Assembly (NCBI GenBank): GCA_964016985.1
Contig: OZ024827.1
Span: 74,100,953 to 74,164,952, forward strand
Direction of reading: 5' to 3'
DNA from: Anodontia alba
Taxonomy: Eukaryota; Mollusca; Bivalvia; Lucinida; Lucinidae
Length of the DNA: 64,000 nucleotides
Of the stretch, positions 22,198 to 33,242 are shown one piece after another. A model generated the notes under the pieces. That model had not been told where the DNA came from and searched no databases. It saw nothing but the letters and a program-made list of their open reading frames with translations. Each line of letters starts with the position of its first letter. Positions within the stretch are counted from its first letter, which is position 1. A program made the position numbers and the translations under genes.

Positions 22198-22345
22198 GAA
22201 TGGATACGCTTTCAGGGGAGGCAACTCTGTCAAAATCGTGTTGCCTCCTTTTTAAAAAGGGTCTACTCTATAAGGAAAGCAATTCTTTCCTTTTAGAGTA
22301 GACCCTTTTTCAGAAAGGGTTTTGTGTCCAGGAAAGCAAACGTCC
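22198..22345. repeat. Family J element
   Basis: TTTCAGGGGAGGCAACTCTG, GGTCTACTCTATAAGGAAAG and its mirror CTTTCCTTTTAGAGTAGACC. Confidence 0.7.
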
Positions 22346-22516
22346 GTAAAGTTGTCTCGCTTTGTTAAATACCAAGTGTGTCAGGATGATGCGTATCACA
22401 AGAATAGGACCCTTGTACCATATGCGGGCATCCGAGGAATTCTGATCATATCCATGTCCGTTATATCCATTCGCGCAGTCTGATTTTAACCATTACACTT
22501 TATGAACTGCCATGTC

Positions 22517-22729
22517 AGAAAGCGTACCTTCGGCCATGTGCGCCCAGTGAAAATTCAGATCAGCCTGCGCATTCGCGCAGTCTGATCAGAATCTTCACTG
22601 GATGCATTTTAGAATGCAAAGGATGCAAAGTTTCTTCATGCGGACAACGAAGAATCTGATCAGACTGCGCGGATGCGCAGGCTGATCTGAATTTTCGTTG
22701 GGTGCACATGTCAGACGGTACGTTTTCTC
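22517..22729. repeat. Family G hairpin element, near complete
   Basis: AGAAAGCGTACCTTCGGCCA to GTCAGACGGTACGTTTTCTC, with GATCAGCCTGCGCATTCGCG on the left and GATCAGACTGCGCGGATGCG on the right. Confidence 0.75.
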
Positions 22730-23144
22730 CGATTGTGGCTCACATCAAAAGAGAAGGGCCTTGGAGGCGTATGCTGATCTGGGCCGTATAGCATAAGGTC
22801 CTTTTTCTTGCTTTGAAAATTCATTTAATCTTTATTTATGGAAAAGTCACCTTCCATTCTCCGAAATCAGTAGAAATTTTATACCCAGGTAAGTTAACAT
22901 GGTAATTAGCCGGGTCAAGAGAAAAGATACTTCGCTCTTTGTGGTATATGCGAACAGTCAAGAGCCGACAGCCAGCGAAACACACAGTCAACTCGATGTG
23001 TGTTTTTCGACGTAGTCTATAGAATCAAATGATAACTGTTCAAGGAGACGGAATATACCTGGCAAAAATTCCGACTTTTTAACAAGGGAGATAATTTTAG
23101 TTGTTTTGTGTTAGGTTTCCTATTATACACCTATCCGCTTTTCT

Positions 23145-23350
23145 GAAAATCGGTCTACTCTAAAACGAAAGAATTTGCTCCTTCTTTGGGAGCAAATTAT
23201 TTCCTTTTAGGGTGGACATTGGGAGCAAATTCCTTTTAGAATGGACCCCTTTTCTGAGCCCGTTTTCCCAATGGGAGCAAATTATTTCCGTTAACAATAG
23301 ACCCCCAGGAGCGAATGCTTTCTTTTTAGAGTGAACCCTTTTTCAGAAGG
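23145..23350. repeat. Family J element with repeated arms
   Basis: GGTCTACTCTAAAACGAAAG and GGGAGCAAATTATTTCC, then two further partial GGGAGCAAATT arms. The hairpin has been partly re-duplicated. Confidence 0.6.
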
Positions 23351-23495
23351 GGGGCAGAAACAACTTTAACAGATTTGTTTTCCTTGAAACGGCTATTCCC
23401 CTTACATGGACACCAATAGCTTTCACCAGAATGTGTTGATATGCAGACTGGTTGTTTACCCAACCCCGATGATACAATTCTTGCATAGCGGATAA

Positions 23496-23795
23496 CATTA
23501 CGAAAACAGGCCTATTCAAATATACTGAAAATTTTACCGCCAAAAACTGAAAATTTTCTGATAAAAATTCTGCTATTTTTCATATTTCTGCTCAAAACAT
23601 AGATTGTGGGTACTCGTTAGAACCACCTCTTCGTACTCGTTAGAACCGCCCCGACGAGACGGTTCTAACGAGTACCCACAATCTATGTTTTTGAGCAGAA
23701 ATAAGAAAAATAATGTGTACCCCTGTAAACCCCAGTTTCACTACATAAAAGTGGGGTTTTGAGGGGGTCAATTATATAGGTATGTTTTCGTGATG
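23496..23795. mobile_element. Family A MITE with partial core duplication
   Basis: CATTACGAAAACAGGCCTAT to ATAGGTATGTTTTCGTGATG. GTACTCGTTAGAACC is repeated on the left of the tip. Confidence 0.85.
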
Positions 23796-24205
23796 AGGAT
23801 TTCCGCAAATTACACTGGTGCAAATCTTATCTCACACACCCTTATCCGTCCCGTGGGAAAGCTAAAAACGGAGAATTTTCACTTGTTTGATATACACTGG
23901 TTGTATGGGACGTCACGGTACGCCATCGTTAAGGTTGACGTCAATAACGTAATGACGTCACTAAACGTCACGTAATCAGGGACTGATTTTTCTATCTATC
24001 CCTCACACCCACGATGGTTTCTTATATTCCCACATGGCTCGGTCTGCATTTCGTTTGATACTGCGTGATAATGCACAAGTCTTTAGATAACCTTTTTATG
24101 TATTTATGATTACACAAACAGACAAAATGTTTTTGATTTCCTCATAACAAGCTTGCTATCATTCTATCATTATTAATCAACCATTATGTGGCCTAAATGT
24201 GAAGT
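23796..24205. other. No supported feature
   Basis: GTTGACGTCAATAACGTAATGACGTC phrases near 23932-23960 are a short run of CGTCA/TGACG words. Nothing else stands out. Confidence 0.3.
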
Positions 24206-24223
24206 ATTCGTGCTAATAATAAT

Positions 24224-24286
<63 letters not shown>

Positions 24287-24771
24287 ATGGGGGAGGGCCA
24301 ACCGCTCAGCCTCGCCGACGCATCTGCGCAACACACGTGTAAGCCAGGCAGACAGACAGACAGACAGATAGATATTAAATAGGATGATTAGACTGATCTA
24401 GGCATTTCCTATTTCCATGTTGTTTTTTTTTTTTTTTTTTTTTTCATGATACTGCCCATTTCCCACACTAAGTTTGTTCAGATATGTGAAGTATGCATTT
24501 AAAAATATCAGTTCAAAAGATAAAGTCCTTCACTTATGTGCAGTCCGTATAATTGTGCATGTTGTGTGTACCGACAAAAAATATTGCGATTATCCGAATC
24601 TTCAGCTAACTCTTATTATTATAATTAGGGATCGAGTTTATACTTGTGCTAAAAATGTTGTAGTTTTCATTCTATTTAACCCTTAAAGCGCTGCATCTGA
24701 AAATGTCGTCTGTTTATGTCGTCTGCTGAATATTCTTGCAGACTTTTCAAACCTATTTTTGTCTACAGGCA

Positions 24772-24834
24772 AACAGTGTAGACCCTGATCAGACTGCTCC
24801 TAGGAGCAGTCTGATCTGGGTCCACACTGTTTGC
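24772..24834. repeat. F hairpin, near-perfect
   Basis: GTGTAGACCCTGATCAGACT, tip GCTCCTAGGAGC, mirror AGTCTGATCTGGGTCCACAC. Confidence 0.85.
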
Positions 24835-24883
24835 AAAAATGACATTTTAAAATCACAAGCAGATGACAAAGCAGACGACAATT

Positions 24884-25196
24884 GCCGGCCTCGGTGGCGC
24901 AGTTGGATGCGCGTCTGACTGGAGACCAGGAGGTCGCGGGTTCGACCCCCGCCGAGGTCGGCAACATTCTTTCGTGGAGATTGATCATGAAATATTTTCT
25001 ACGGTCATTCTCTCCCTTCCGCTGATTCAAGAAGGGCAGTTGTCAGTTTCTGGCGAAAGAATGTGTACAAGTACTGGTTAACCGCTTAGAGGACTAAGCC
25101 TGCCCAGTAAATGTGTGGTTAGATAAACTGACCGCGCTCGACATGACCCCATTGGGTTGACTGTGCCGTAAAACCTTAACACAAAACAAAAAATAA
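24884..25196 (+). mobile_element. tRNA-derived SINE, copy 4
   Basis: The head GCCGGCCTCGGTGGCGCAGT, TGGATGCGCGTCTGACTGG, B-box GGTTCGACCCCC, body GAAGGGCAGTTGTCAGTTTC and tail AACACAAAACAAA are all present. This is the best copy for reading the family. ACAATT flanks it on both sides. Confidence 0.9.
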
Positions 25197-25555
25197 ACAA
25201 TTGTTGTGACTGGCAGTTTAAGGGTTAAGGAGAATCGATACATTTCAGGGGAGGCAACTGTCAAAATTGTGTTGCGTCCCCCGCCCCCTCCCCACACTCC
25301 CTTCTTAAAAGGGTCTACTCTAAAAGGAAAGAATTGCTCCCATATGGGGACCCTTTTTCCTGTGTAACAAGTCTGTCCAGCCCACTTAAATCAGGAATAC
25401 GTTTATCTTCCAACGCTAATGTAATATTAGCTGATGCACTCTATCAACTGTCTCGACATATCTATTGCTGTTACGGGACGGGGAACACTAAACACAGATC
25501 AAATCAATCGATCAACTTACTTTACCGAAAGAGGTGCGACATGCTCCCTAGTTAA

Positions 25556-25661
25556 TCATCATCATCATCATCATCATCGTCGTCGTCATCATCATTACTA
25601 TTATTATTATCTCGTTACTATTATTATTGTTATTATTTTTATTTTTATTATTATTATTATT
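25556..25661. repeat. ATC/ATT microsatellite
   Basis: CAT units, then CGT, then TAT/ATT units. The array continues at 25942 after the family A element. Confidence 0.9.
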
Positions 25662-25941
25662 CATTAGGAAAACATGCCTATTCAAATATACTGAAAATTT
25701 TACCACCAAAACAATAACATTTTCAGATTAAAAAATTCTGATATTTTTCATATTTCTGCTCAAAACATAGATTGTGGGTACTCGTTAGAACCACCTCGGC
25801 GAGGCGTTTCTAACGAGTACCCATAATCTAAGTTTTTGAGCAGAAAAAAGAAAAATAATGTATACCCCTTTAAACCCCAGTTTTACTATATAAAAGTGGG
25901 GTTTAAGGGGGTCAAAATTATATAGGCATGTTCTCGTGATG
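25662..25941. mobile_element. Family A hairpin MITE inside ATT microsatellite
   Basis: CATTAGGAAAACATGCCTAT to ATAGGCATGTTCTCGTGATG. Simple repeat on both sides hides any duplication. Confidence 0.85.
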
Positions 25942-25961
25942 TTATTATTATTATTATTATA

Positions 25962-26145
25962 TTTGCTAAATAATTGCCAACATGCTATGTTTCCATCTAC
26001 TCTTCACATGTTATTACGCTGCTATATAATTTTCAGGAGATGATTTACATAAGCTCTAAGCTTTTTATCAAATCCTGTACCATATAATATTATGCTATGT
26101 ATATGTGAAAAATGTTGAATAAAATATTGTTTAAACTAAATCAGC
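25962..26145 (+). mobile_element. LINE-like 3' tail fragment
   Basis: GGAGATGATTTACATAAGCT, then GAATAAAATATTGTTTAAAC. It matches 38130-38245 in order (GGAGAAGAACTGAATAAGCT ... GAATAAAATATGTTTAAACT). No reverse transcriptase frame is nearby; class is inferred from the tail style. Confidence 0.4.
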
Positions 26146-26258
26146 CCAGCAGACCAATACAGATACCTTTGCAAACAGTGCAGATCTAGATGAGACGGCT
26201 CGTGTTTAAACTAAATCAGCCCAGCAGACCAATACAGATACCTTTGCAAACAGTGCAG
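26129..26258. repeat. Direct duplication of 55 bp
   Basis: GTTTAAACTAAATCAGCCCA through TTTGCAAACAGTGCAG occurs at 26129-26183 and 26204-26258 without a visible mismatch. Confidence 0.85.
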
Positions 26259-26649
26259 AGTTCACTTCAGAAACTTAGGGGCGAAAGGGTTAAAATGGTG
26301 TTGCTTTTAAAGAAAAGAGGGCAAGTAAAAAAAAGGAACCATAGAGATACAGTAACATCGCCTCAGCTGACCGTGACCCTGACTCTAACCGTTTCAGTGT
26401 AAAAAAAAATCTGTAAACACATAAAAAAAAAAACGCCAGCACTGTAATTAGTTATATACGCGGGTATCGGGTATCAGTAGGTACCGTGTTTCGCAGTTTG
26501 GCTCTATCGCGAAATTCGCAAAACTGATTAGCACGCGAATTGTCAATGTTATTTTAGCAGCTTTTGGTCCGTAGTGCGAAATAATTGCAAGTACTCTTTA
26601 GAGGAAGTTTCAACAGACATCACCATTCTGTTTCTATCTTAAAATTTAA

Positions 26650-26653
26650 AAAA

Positions 26654-26684
<31 letters not shown>

Positions 26685-26685
26685 A
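26650..26685. repeat. AAAT microsatellite
   Basis: About nine AAAT units. Confidence 0.9.
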
Positions 26686-26736
26686 CGGGTTTGTTGGCCA
26701 CGGAAATTTAGTTCTTTCTATGAATAAGGCATTTGC

Positions 26737-26738
<2 letters not shown>

Positions 26739-26812
<74 letters not shown>
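26739..26812. repeat. GT then GA microsatellite
   Basis: About 18 GT units run into about 19 GA units. Confidence 0.9.
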
Positions 26813-26815
<3 letters not shown>

Positions 26816-26841
26816 TATAGGGTGGCACCCTATACTACTTG

Positions 26842-27096
26842 TGTGTGTTGAGGTTTTACGGCCCACGGACAACCCAGTGGGGTCATGTCGAGCGCGGTCA
26901 GTTTACCTAGGACAGGCTTAGTCCTCTAAGCGGTTAACCAGTATTGTGTACATTCTTTGGACAGAAACTGACAACTGCCCTTCTTCTGTCAGCGGAAGGG
27001 AGAGAATGGCCGTAGAAAGTATTACGTGATCAATCGCCACGAAAGAATGCTGCCGACCCGCCGTGGGGTCGAACCTGCAACCTCCTGATCTTCAGT
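26842..27096 (-). mobile_element. Diverged SINE, copy 5
   Basis: GTTGAGGTTTTACGGCCCAC to GGGTCGAACCTGCAACCTCC. The tRNA-like A-box end is lost and a block near CCACACGTTTACTGGG is deleted. Confidence 0.8.
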
Positions 27097-27119
27097 TTTT
27101 AAATAAATAATGTTATTAA

Positions 27120-27605
27120 TAAAAGCATCGTAAGCATACTTCCCCGCCAGTTTGGTGAAAATCCATCAACATTTACTCAACTTATTGTTTGGAAACGAAA
27201 ATACAAGCATGTCTCGGGCAGATAACTCCCTCAAAAATTGACAACTTTTGCCATTAGCAATCCCAAACTAGCTTTACACAATATCAATGCACATACCAAG
27301 TTTGGTGAAAATCCATTGATAATTATCAAGTTATCTTCCAGAAACGAAAATACGGGCATTTCTCGGACAGGTAACTCCGTCAAACATTGACGAAAGCCCA
27401 TTAGCATTCCCAAACCAGATCTCCATAATATCAATGCACATACCAAGTTTGGTGGAAATCCACTGGTATTTACTCAAGTTATCGTCCGGAAACGAATACA
27501 CGGACGGACAGACGACAGACGGACGGACGGTCACACGGAAGGACACACAGGCGACCGACGTGAAACCATATTAATACCCCGCCACAATCGTGTGGCGGAG
27601 TAAAA
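27120..27605. repeat. Tandem ~150-bp repeat with GGAC tail
   Basis: ACCAAGTTTGGTGAAAATCC and GGAAACGAAAATACGGGCAT recur. The tail is GGACGGACAGACGACAGACG, GTGAAACCATATTAATACCC and CCGCCACAATCGTGTGGCGG. Same family as 4390-5392. Confidence 0.7.
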
Positions 27606-27716
27606 ACTGAAAACGATTCTATTTAACAAGTATGTATAAGTTTTACCTAAGTAAAAATTATTACAAGGTATTCTGATAGCGTTGCCTCCCCTGAAAATGT
27701 ATCCATTCCCTTTCTA

Positions 27717-27823
27717 CCCAGTCAGCATTCTACGTAAATCTATATCGGGCCGTCATCGGCCCGTCAGGGTAGCTGACGGGCCGATGACGGCCCGATGTAG
27801 ATTTACGTAGAATGCTAGCTGGG
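27717..27823. repeat. Family M palindrome, copy 2
   Basis: CCCAGTCAGCATTCTACGTA to TACGTAGAATGCTAGCTGGG, meeting at CCCGTCAGGGTAGCTGACGGG. Arms of about 50 bases are almost identical. Confidence 0.85.
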
Positions 27824-28555
27824 TAAATGCCTTATTCGGACTGCATGGACTTCGGACGCGATGTTAATTTTCGCTCTTGCCATTCGCAGACTCCTTTTCT
27901 CATGATAAAGCCAAAATTTATGAAAGCGAAAGTAAATTTAATACGTCTTTCCTAAACAGTTTTTACATAGACTTGCCCAAGTATATTCATTTAGTTCCTC
28001 TTGTATATTTAAAAAATCAAGTCCTGTATCTGATATTAATGAAATGAAACGACATATAGAGATAAAAAAAATGCTAAAGGGGATTTCACAATAGTTTGCT
28101 CCTAAAGACATTTCCAATAACAAGTAGGACTAATACAAATGAGGGAACTTGGGCAAGTCTATTTTTTACACTGTTCTAAAATATCTTCAATTTCCATAAC
28201 CCTAATCAGTTTACAGTTTATGTTTAGAATTTACCTTAAACATTGGGACAGCAGCCTGGGCATACAATGTACACTCAGATCTGATATCAGGGTGTTCATT
28301 TTGTAAGTCATCCAGCAGTTTCTGACATAACAACGGATGGTAAAATGGACTTACAAGTATAGTAAGAAGTTAGGTTAAGTTAGCATTAAATACAGGGATT
28401 TCGATAAAGCATGGTATTAATAACAGCTAACCAGGCACCCCTGCTACTGAGAATGGATAGATTCAAAGAGCTATGGCAGACTGAGAGAGCGCTCGGCATA
28501 AATGTGTTTAGATGTCCAGATATTTAGGGTAAACACTGTAATTCCAACGATCACA
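27824..28555. other. No supported feature
   Basis: Mostly AT-rich single-copy-looking DNA. GACTTGCCCAAGTATATTC near 27970 and GGGCAAGTCTATTTTTTAC near 28152 form a loose inverted pair. TTAGGGTAAACACTGTAATT at 28525 is a V-type end. Confidence 0.35.
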
Positions 28556-28559
28556 TTAA

Positions 28560-28746
28560 TTAAATTTCACCACTCTCTAGGCTAATTCAGCAGACGACAA
28601 ATTGGCAATATTTTTCCCCCAGAAAACAGGTTGATTCATGTAAATTGCCTCCAATTGTAAATTGCATGAACTGTAAAAACCTGTTTTCTGGGGAAAATAT
28701 TTTAATATGTCATCTGCTGAAAGTTTTACCAAGTGCAAAGCGTTAA
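28560..28746. mobile_element. Family I TTAA-bounded hairpin MITE
   Basis: TTAAATTTCACCACTCTCTA to AAGTGCAAAGCGTTAA, with AGCAGACGACAAATTGGCAA arms. Confidence 0.8.
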
Positions 28747-29059
28747 TAATTAATTATATACGATTAAAATGTATTATTTAATCGCTTACCTCCCAGCTAC
28801 TGTAACGTTTCAGTAAAACAAAATCCAGAAATTAACTCGTCCATGCTTTTAGACAAGCACAGACAGACGTATTTCGCTTCTACGTGGAAACAACACTGAT
28901 AACAATTGACTTAATTAAGAATTTATATCCCTAAGGCTTTGCGATGTTTAACTCCTGTATAATTTTAATTGCTAATGTGACCACAGATGTACAGTGTAAA
29001 GCACACTGAGCTTTCTGAATTTACTTTACATACTAATATACTGTCTTAGTCTTTAAACA

Positions 29060-29535
29060 GGCTGGTTCGGTTTTCTATAGTCTCGTATAGTACGGTGTAA
29101 CGCGTTTACCATAAGTATTCGAACGCTGGATTCTCACATAGTACGATGTACCAGGTTTACCATAAGTATTCGGACGCTGGTTCTATTTTCTATATTCTCG
29201 CAAAGTACGTTGTACCAGATTTATCATAAGTATTCGCATAGTATGATATATCATGTTTACCATAAGTATTCGGACACTGGCTAAGTTTTATATATTCTCG
29301 CCTATTACGGTGTACCGTATTTACCATAAGCATTCGGACGGCGGTTCAGATTTCTTTATTCTCGTAAAGGACGATGTACATCATTTACCATAACAGTATT
29401 CGGACGATGGTTCAGTTTTCTATATTCTACCAGATAACGGTGTATCGGGTTTACCCCAAGTATTCGGACGCTGGTTCAGTTTTCTACGTTCTTGCATAGT
29501 ACGGTGTACCATATTTACCAGAAATATTCGGATGC
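29060..29535. repeat. Minisatellite of ~65 bp, about eight units
   Basis: TTTACCATAAGTATTCGGAC, GGTTCAGTTTTCTATATTCT and TACGGTGTACC recur. Unit length varies from about 40 to 68 bases. Confidence 0.8.
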
Positions 29536-29816
29536 TTTAACTCCTTACTATACATGTTCTAATATTCGAGGAAGTCCACTTTACTACTTGATGTGTCGAA
29601 AAAACACTGGTTGAGTAGCAAACTGTGTATATACTTTACGACATAAAATTTACTGCTCAGACATTTGTGCATGATTCAGTATGATTCAGTATTATTTACA
29701 TATAAAATGTATATGATTGTCGCGCTTTCAATTTGCCTATGTTAGTATTGGAGTTTTGTAGTTAGCATATTAAAGCTCCCAGTTTCCCCCTACTTTGTCT
29801 TGGTGTTTTGTTTAAA

Positions 29817-29915
29817 GCAGAAATATGAAAAATATTAGAATTTTTATCTGAAAATTTTCAGGGTTTTTTTTGTGTATGTGGTGATAGTTTCAATATATTT
29901 GAATAGGCGTGTGTT
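29817..29915. repeat. Family A right-arm fragment
   Basis: GCAGAAATATGAAAAATATT, then TATTTGAATAGGCGTGTGTT, running into a T tract. Confidence 0.6.
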
Positions 29916-30001
29916 TTGTTTTGTTTTTTTTTTTTTTGTTGTTGTTTTTTTTTTTTTTGTTTGTTTTTTTTTTTTTTTTTTTTTGTTTTTTTTGTTTTTT
30001 G

Positions 30002-30035
<34 letters not shown>
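29916..30035. repeat. T-rich low-complexity tract
   Basis: Long T runs broken by single G. Peptides of K or F read here are artefacts. Confidence 0.9.
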
Positions 30036-30036
<1 letters not shown>

Positions 30037-30660
30037 AAGAATTATCTCTTTGGGATAGGGCAATGATGAGCAGCCTTGCTATACGACATGGTAGCCCTAC
30101 CCTGGCCTGCATATCATATTTAGCCTCAACCTGTCAATGCCTCGGGGCCGACGGGGCGGTTGGGGGGTGGTAACTTCCTACTATCCTACTATATATGGCA
30201 TATGACATGATGCAATAAAAATATGTTTATACTTATATGACATATTACGGATGTGCGTGCCGAATCGCCCCCCTTTTCAGCGCTGTCAAGAAAATGATTA
30301 ACCCCTTTTTTTCAGGCAAAATTATATGACTGACCCCATTTTTCTGGATTGGTATATGAAAGGCCCAACTTTTCTGATGTATCCCGGTACATGCACATAT
30401 CTTTCGTTCAGATATTTTCCGAGGCGGCTTGTTCTCTTGGTACTCAATGAATTGACTGCGATATTTGTCTGACTACCATCAATAAATAGGTGCAAAAAAT
30501 CAAAGGGCAGTATATGAATGGTTCAATATTTCAGACGATCTAGTATATGAATGGGTCCGTTTTTTTTCAAAGGCCAGGTATATGAATGGGGTAGGTTTCG
30601 AAATACTGGCTCGAACACCCGTACCGCCATTAACCCCGTTACCACCCTCACCTCCCACCC
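30036..30660. other. No gene; possible short repeat around TATATGAATGG
   Basis: GTATATGAATGG recurs at 30512, 30543 and 30588, and GGTATATGAAAGG at 30352. This may be part of an unrecognised repeat. Confidence 0.35.
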
Positions 30661-30786
30661 ACCCATGAAATTAATGCGTAGAGATTTCCTAAAATAATCT
30701 ACGCATGTCCGTGAAATATAACGGTACAAGCGCTGGCAGCTGGTAACCAGGTATTTCACCATAGAACCCACGATTTTTTTTACAGT

Positions 30787-30849
30787 GCACGCACACACAC
30801 ACGCACGCACGCACGCGTACGCACGCACACACACACATACACGTACACA

Positions 30850-30888
<39 letters not shown>
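30787..30888. repeat. CA/CGCA microsatellite
   Basis: ACACAC with ACGC units, then about 22 AC pairs. Confidence 0.9.
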
Positions 30889-30889
<1 letters not shown>

Positions 30890-30984
30890 TGAGGTCCAGA
30901 TCAGCCTGCGCACATAGCGTGTGTGCATGTGTATATGTGTTATTTGCGTACGTACGTGTGTTTGTGTGTGTACGTCGGGTAGGG

Positions 30985-31261
30985 CATTACGAAAACACGC
31001 CTATTCCAATATATTGAAAATTTCACCACCAAAAAACTGAAAGTTTTCAGATAAAAATTCCGATATTTTTCGTATTTCTGCTCAAAACATAGATTCTGGG
31101 TACTCGTTAGAACCGCCTCGCCGAGGCGGGTCTAACGAGTATCCACAATCTATGTTTTGAGCAGAAATAAGTAAATAATGTATACCCCTGGAAACCCCAG
31201 TTTTACTATATAAAAGTGGGGTTTAAGAGGGTCAAAATTACATAGGCGTGTTTTCGTGATG
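30985..31261. mobile_element. Family A hairpin MITE
   Basis: CATTACGAAAACACGCCTAT to ATAGGCGTGTTTTCGTGATG. GGGTAGGG flanks on the left and, two bases further out, on the right. Confidence 0.85.
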
Positions 31262-31333
31262 GAGGGTAGGGTACTGATTCGTCCGATCAGGGCATTCGCT
31301 CTCCGCTTGCAAAATCATTTGAACCGCAACGCA

Positions 31334-31545
31334 AGTAAACATACCTTCGGACATGTGCGCCCAGCGAAGATTCAGATCAGCCTGCGTATTCGCGCAGCCT
31401 GATCGAATCTTACCTGGGTGCAGTTTGCATAGCCAAGGATGCAAAGTTTCTACTTGCGGACAACGAAGTCTCTAATCAGACAGCGCAGATGCGCAGGCTG
31501 ATTTGAGTTTTCGTGGGACGTTCATGTCAGAAGGTACGTTTTCTC
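31334..31545. repeat. Family G hairpin element, near complete
   Basis: AGTAAACATACCTTCGGACA to GTCAGAAGGTACGTTTTCTC, with GATCAGCCTGCGTATTCGCG and GATGCGCAGGCTGATTTGAG arms. Confidence 0.75.
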
Positions 31546-31659
31546 ACGTGAAGGCTTTTTTGATATTGGAGACTATATTCACGCCAAATGGCCTGACAGG
31601 ACAGGGCCGCTGTGCACGCTGATCAGGAAATTTACTGACTGCATATGCCCTAACGAGAG

Positions 31660-31800
31660 GCCTCGGAGACCATTGGTTAGAGCGTTTGATTGTGGTACTG
31701 AAAGTTACAGATTCGAGACAAGTATAGCCCATCGACTGAAAACCTCTTTCTGTTCCCCCAGCAGTGAATGGGTAGGCTAACCTTCGATGGAAGGATAAGG
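31660..31800 (+). mobile_element. Possible second tRNA-related SINE
   Basis: GGCCTCGGAGACCATTGGTT, AGAGCG (A-box-like) and ACAGATTCGAGACAAG (B-box-like), 40 bases apart. The body differs from SINE copies 1-5. Confidence 0.4.
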
Positions 31801-31812
31801 GGGAAAAATATA

Positions 31813-31965
31813 CTTTTAGTGGAGGTAACTCTGTTCAAATTGTTTTGTCCCCTTCACAAAGAGGTCTACTCTAAAAGGAAAGAATTTGCTCCCTGTGGGA
31901 GCGAATTCTTTCCCTTTGGAGTAGGCCCTTTTCAGACGGGAATTGATGTGCAGGAAAGCAAAGTT
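31813..31965. repeat. Family J element
   Basis: GGTCTACTCTAAAAGGAAAG and AATTTGCTCCC are mirrored by GGGAGCGAATTCTTTCCC. Confidence 0.7.
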
Positions 31966-32015
31966 GTCTTCCTTGTTAAAAACTGGAGGAAACTACATCA
32001 ACTGTATAAATTTCA

Positions 32016-32258
32016 TCTAAATTTTCATCACTCTCTGGGCTAGTTCATCAGACGACAAACTGGTGATATTTTCTACCTTTTTTTTTCAGAAAAAAAAAAA
32101 AAAAACAAAAAAAAAAAAAGGATTGACAGTTCATGTAAATTGTCACCACTGGAGACAATTTGCATGAAATGTCAAATCCTGTTTCGTGGAAAACTAAGAA
32201 CAATATTTCAAAATGTCGTCCGCTGAAAAGTTTACCCAGGGTGCTAAATTGTTTAAGA
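32016..32258. mobile_element. Family I hairpin element with A-tract loop arm
   Basis: CATCACTCTCTGGGCTAGTT to GCTGAAAAGTTTACCCAGGG. The left arm has an A tract at 32090-32119. Confidence 0.65.
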
Positions 32259-32336
32259 AGAGCGAAAGGAGAGGATTTGGTCCGCCTTCTGTGGTCCAAA
32301 GTACGATGGGCTCTAACTCCCCTCGCCCCAAGACTA

Positions 32337-32702
32337 CAGTCGAACTTCCATGGCTCGAACATCTTTGGGACCATGGAAATTTGTTCGAGATATGGGTAGT
32401 TCGAGCCACTGAGGGTTAATCATTAACGCCAGGTCAGGAAGGAAATGGTGATGATTTAGGGAATTCTTTTTGATCTTCTACACAATAATGATATGTTGAG
32501 TGTACTCATTAGAATCGCCTCCATGAGGCGGTTCTAATGAGTACACTCAACATACAATTTCATGATAAAATAAAACAAATACTTTTATTTAAATATTTGT
32601 TTTCTAAAGCTATCGAAAGAAATTTCGTAGGGACTTAAAATACGAGTTCGAATTAGCCATGGTAAACGAGCCATCGATGTTCGAGTCACCGAGGTTTTAC
32701 TG
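32337..32702. mobile_element. Family D hairpin MITE, copy 2
   Basis: CAGTCGAACTTCCATGGCTC to GAGTCACCGAGGTTTTACTG, TA on both sides. Core ATTAGAATCGCCTCCATGAG. Confidence 0.85.
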
Positions 32703-32915
32703 TATATAGAACAGCTATATCGTATCCCCAAGGCACATTTTTTCATTGCACGGTTTATGTACGCTATATCTTACTATTGATAACATGGCCTCGGGAATAT
32801 GACATACAGTTGTTTCCGGTCAAGCGTCCTCATTTAACCTTCGGACAACTTCAGACTAATGACTTTGAATATGTCAACTGCTTGGAGATTCTGACTTGTC
32901 CTTTTGGGCCACGTC

Positions 32916-33133
32916 AAGTGACAAAAATGCCTTCGAATATGCGCAAGATGCTCATTTAGATCATCCTGCGCATGCACAATGTATCATCCGGGCGTTTGCT
33001 CTGATACATTCTGTGGTATCCAACGATTCAGTTAGCAGACAGTGAAGTCCCTGATCAGACTGTGCGGATGCGAAGACTGTTCTAGGCCTTCGCTGTTCGT
33101 ACATGTCCGAAGACGCGTTTTCGCAGGTCGCGG
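32916..33133. mobile_element. Family H element, copy 2
   Basis: GGGCCACGTCAAGTGACAAA and ATGCCTTCGAATATGCGCAA to GACGCGTTTTCGCAGGTCGC. The inner hairpin is diverged. Confidence 0.65.
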
Positions 33134-33242
33134 TTAATTTAACGCGCATCACGAGAAATGGTCTCTTTGGCCATATGCGAGTTTGTGGACTGTCTGAGCA
33201 TTGTCTAGCCATTGATATGTTCTAAATCATCACTGATTCTGT

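Larger units (their letters stand above)
24676..25228. mobile_element. Family K TTAA-bounded element with F core and SINE inside
   Basis: TTAACCCTTAAAGCGCTGCA at the left and CAGTTTAAGGGTTAA at the right. An F hairpin occupies 24772-24834 (GCAAACAGTGTAGACCC). The right arm is split by the SINE. Confidence 0.85.
24226..25396. repeat. Local duplication, copy 2 (filled site)
   Basis: Matches 20436-21113 from the GA run through TTAGGGATCGAGTTTATACT, and again from AAGGAGAATCGATACATTTC. A family K element of about 550 bases sits between. Confidence 0.8.

Noticed and set aside
24884..24960. Possible true tRNA gene
   Set aside because: The A and B boxes are intact, but the sequence continues into a SINE body found in at least five other copies.
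26649..26812. Regulatory GAGA element
   Set aside because: It is a plain microsatellite with no gene nearby.
30977..31271. 8-base duplication GGGTAGGG around a family A copy
   Set aside because: The right-hand copy is two bases away from the element end in G-rich sequence, and the two nested copies show none; kept only as a caution.
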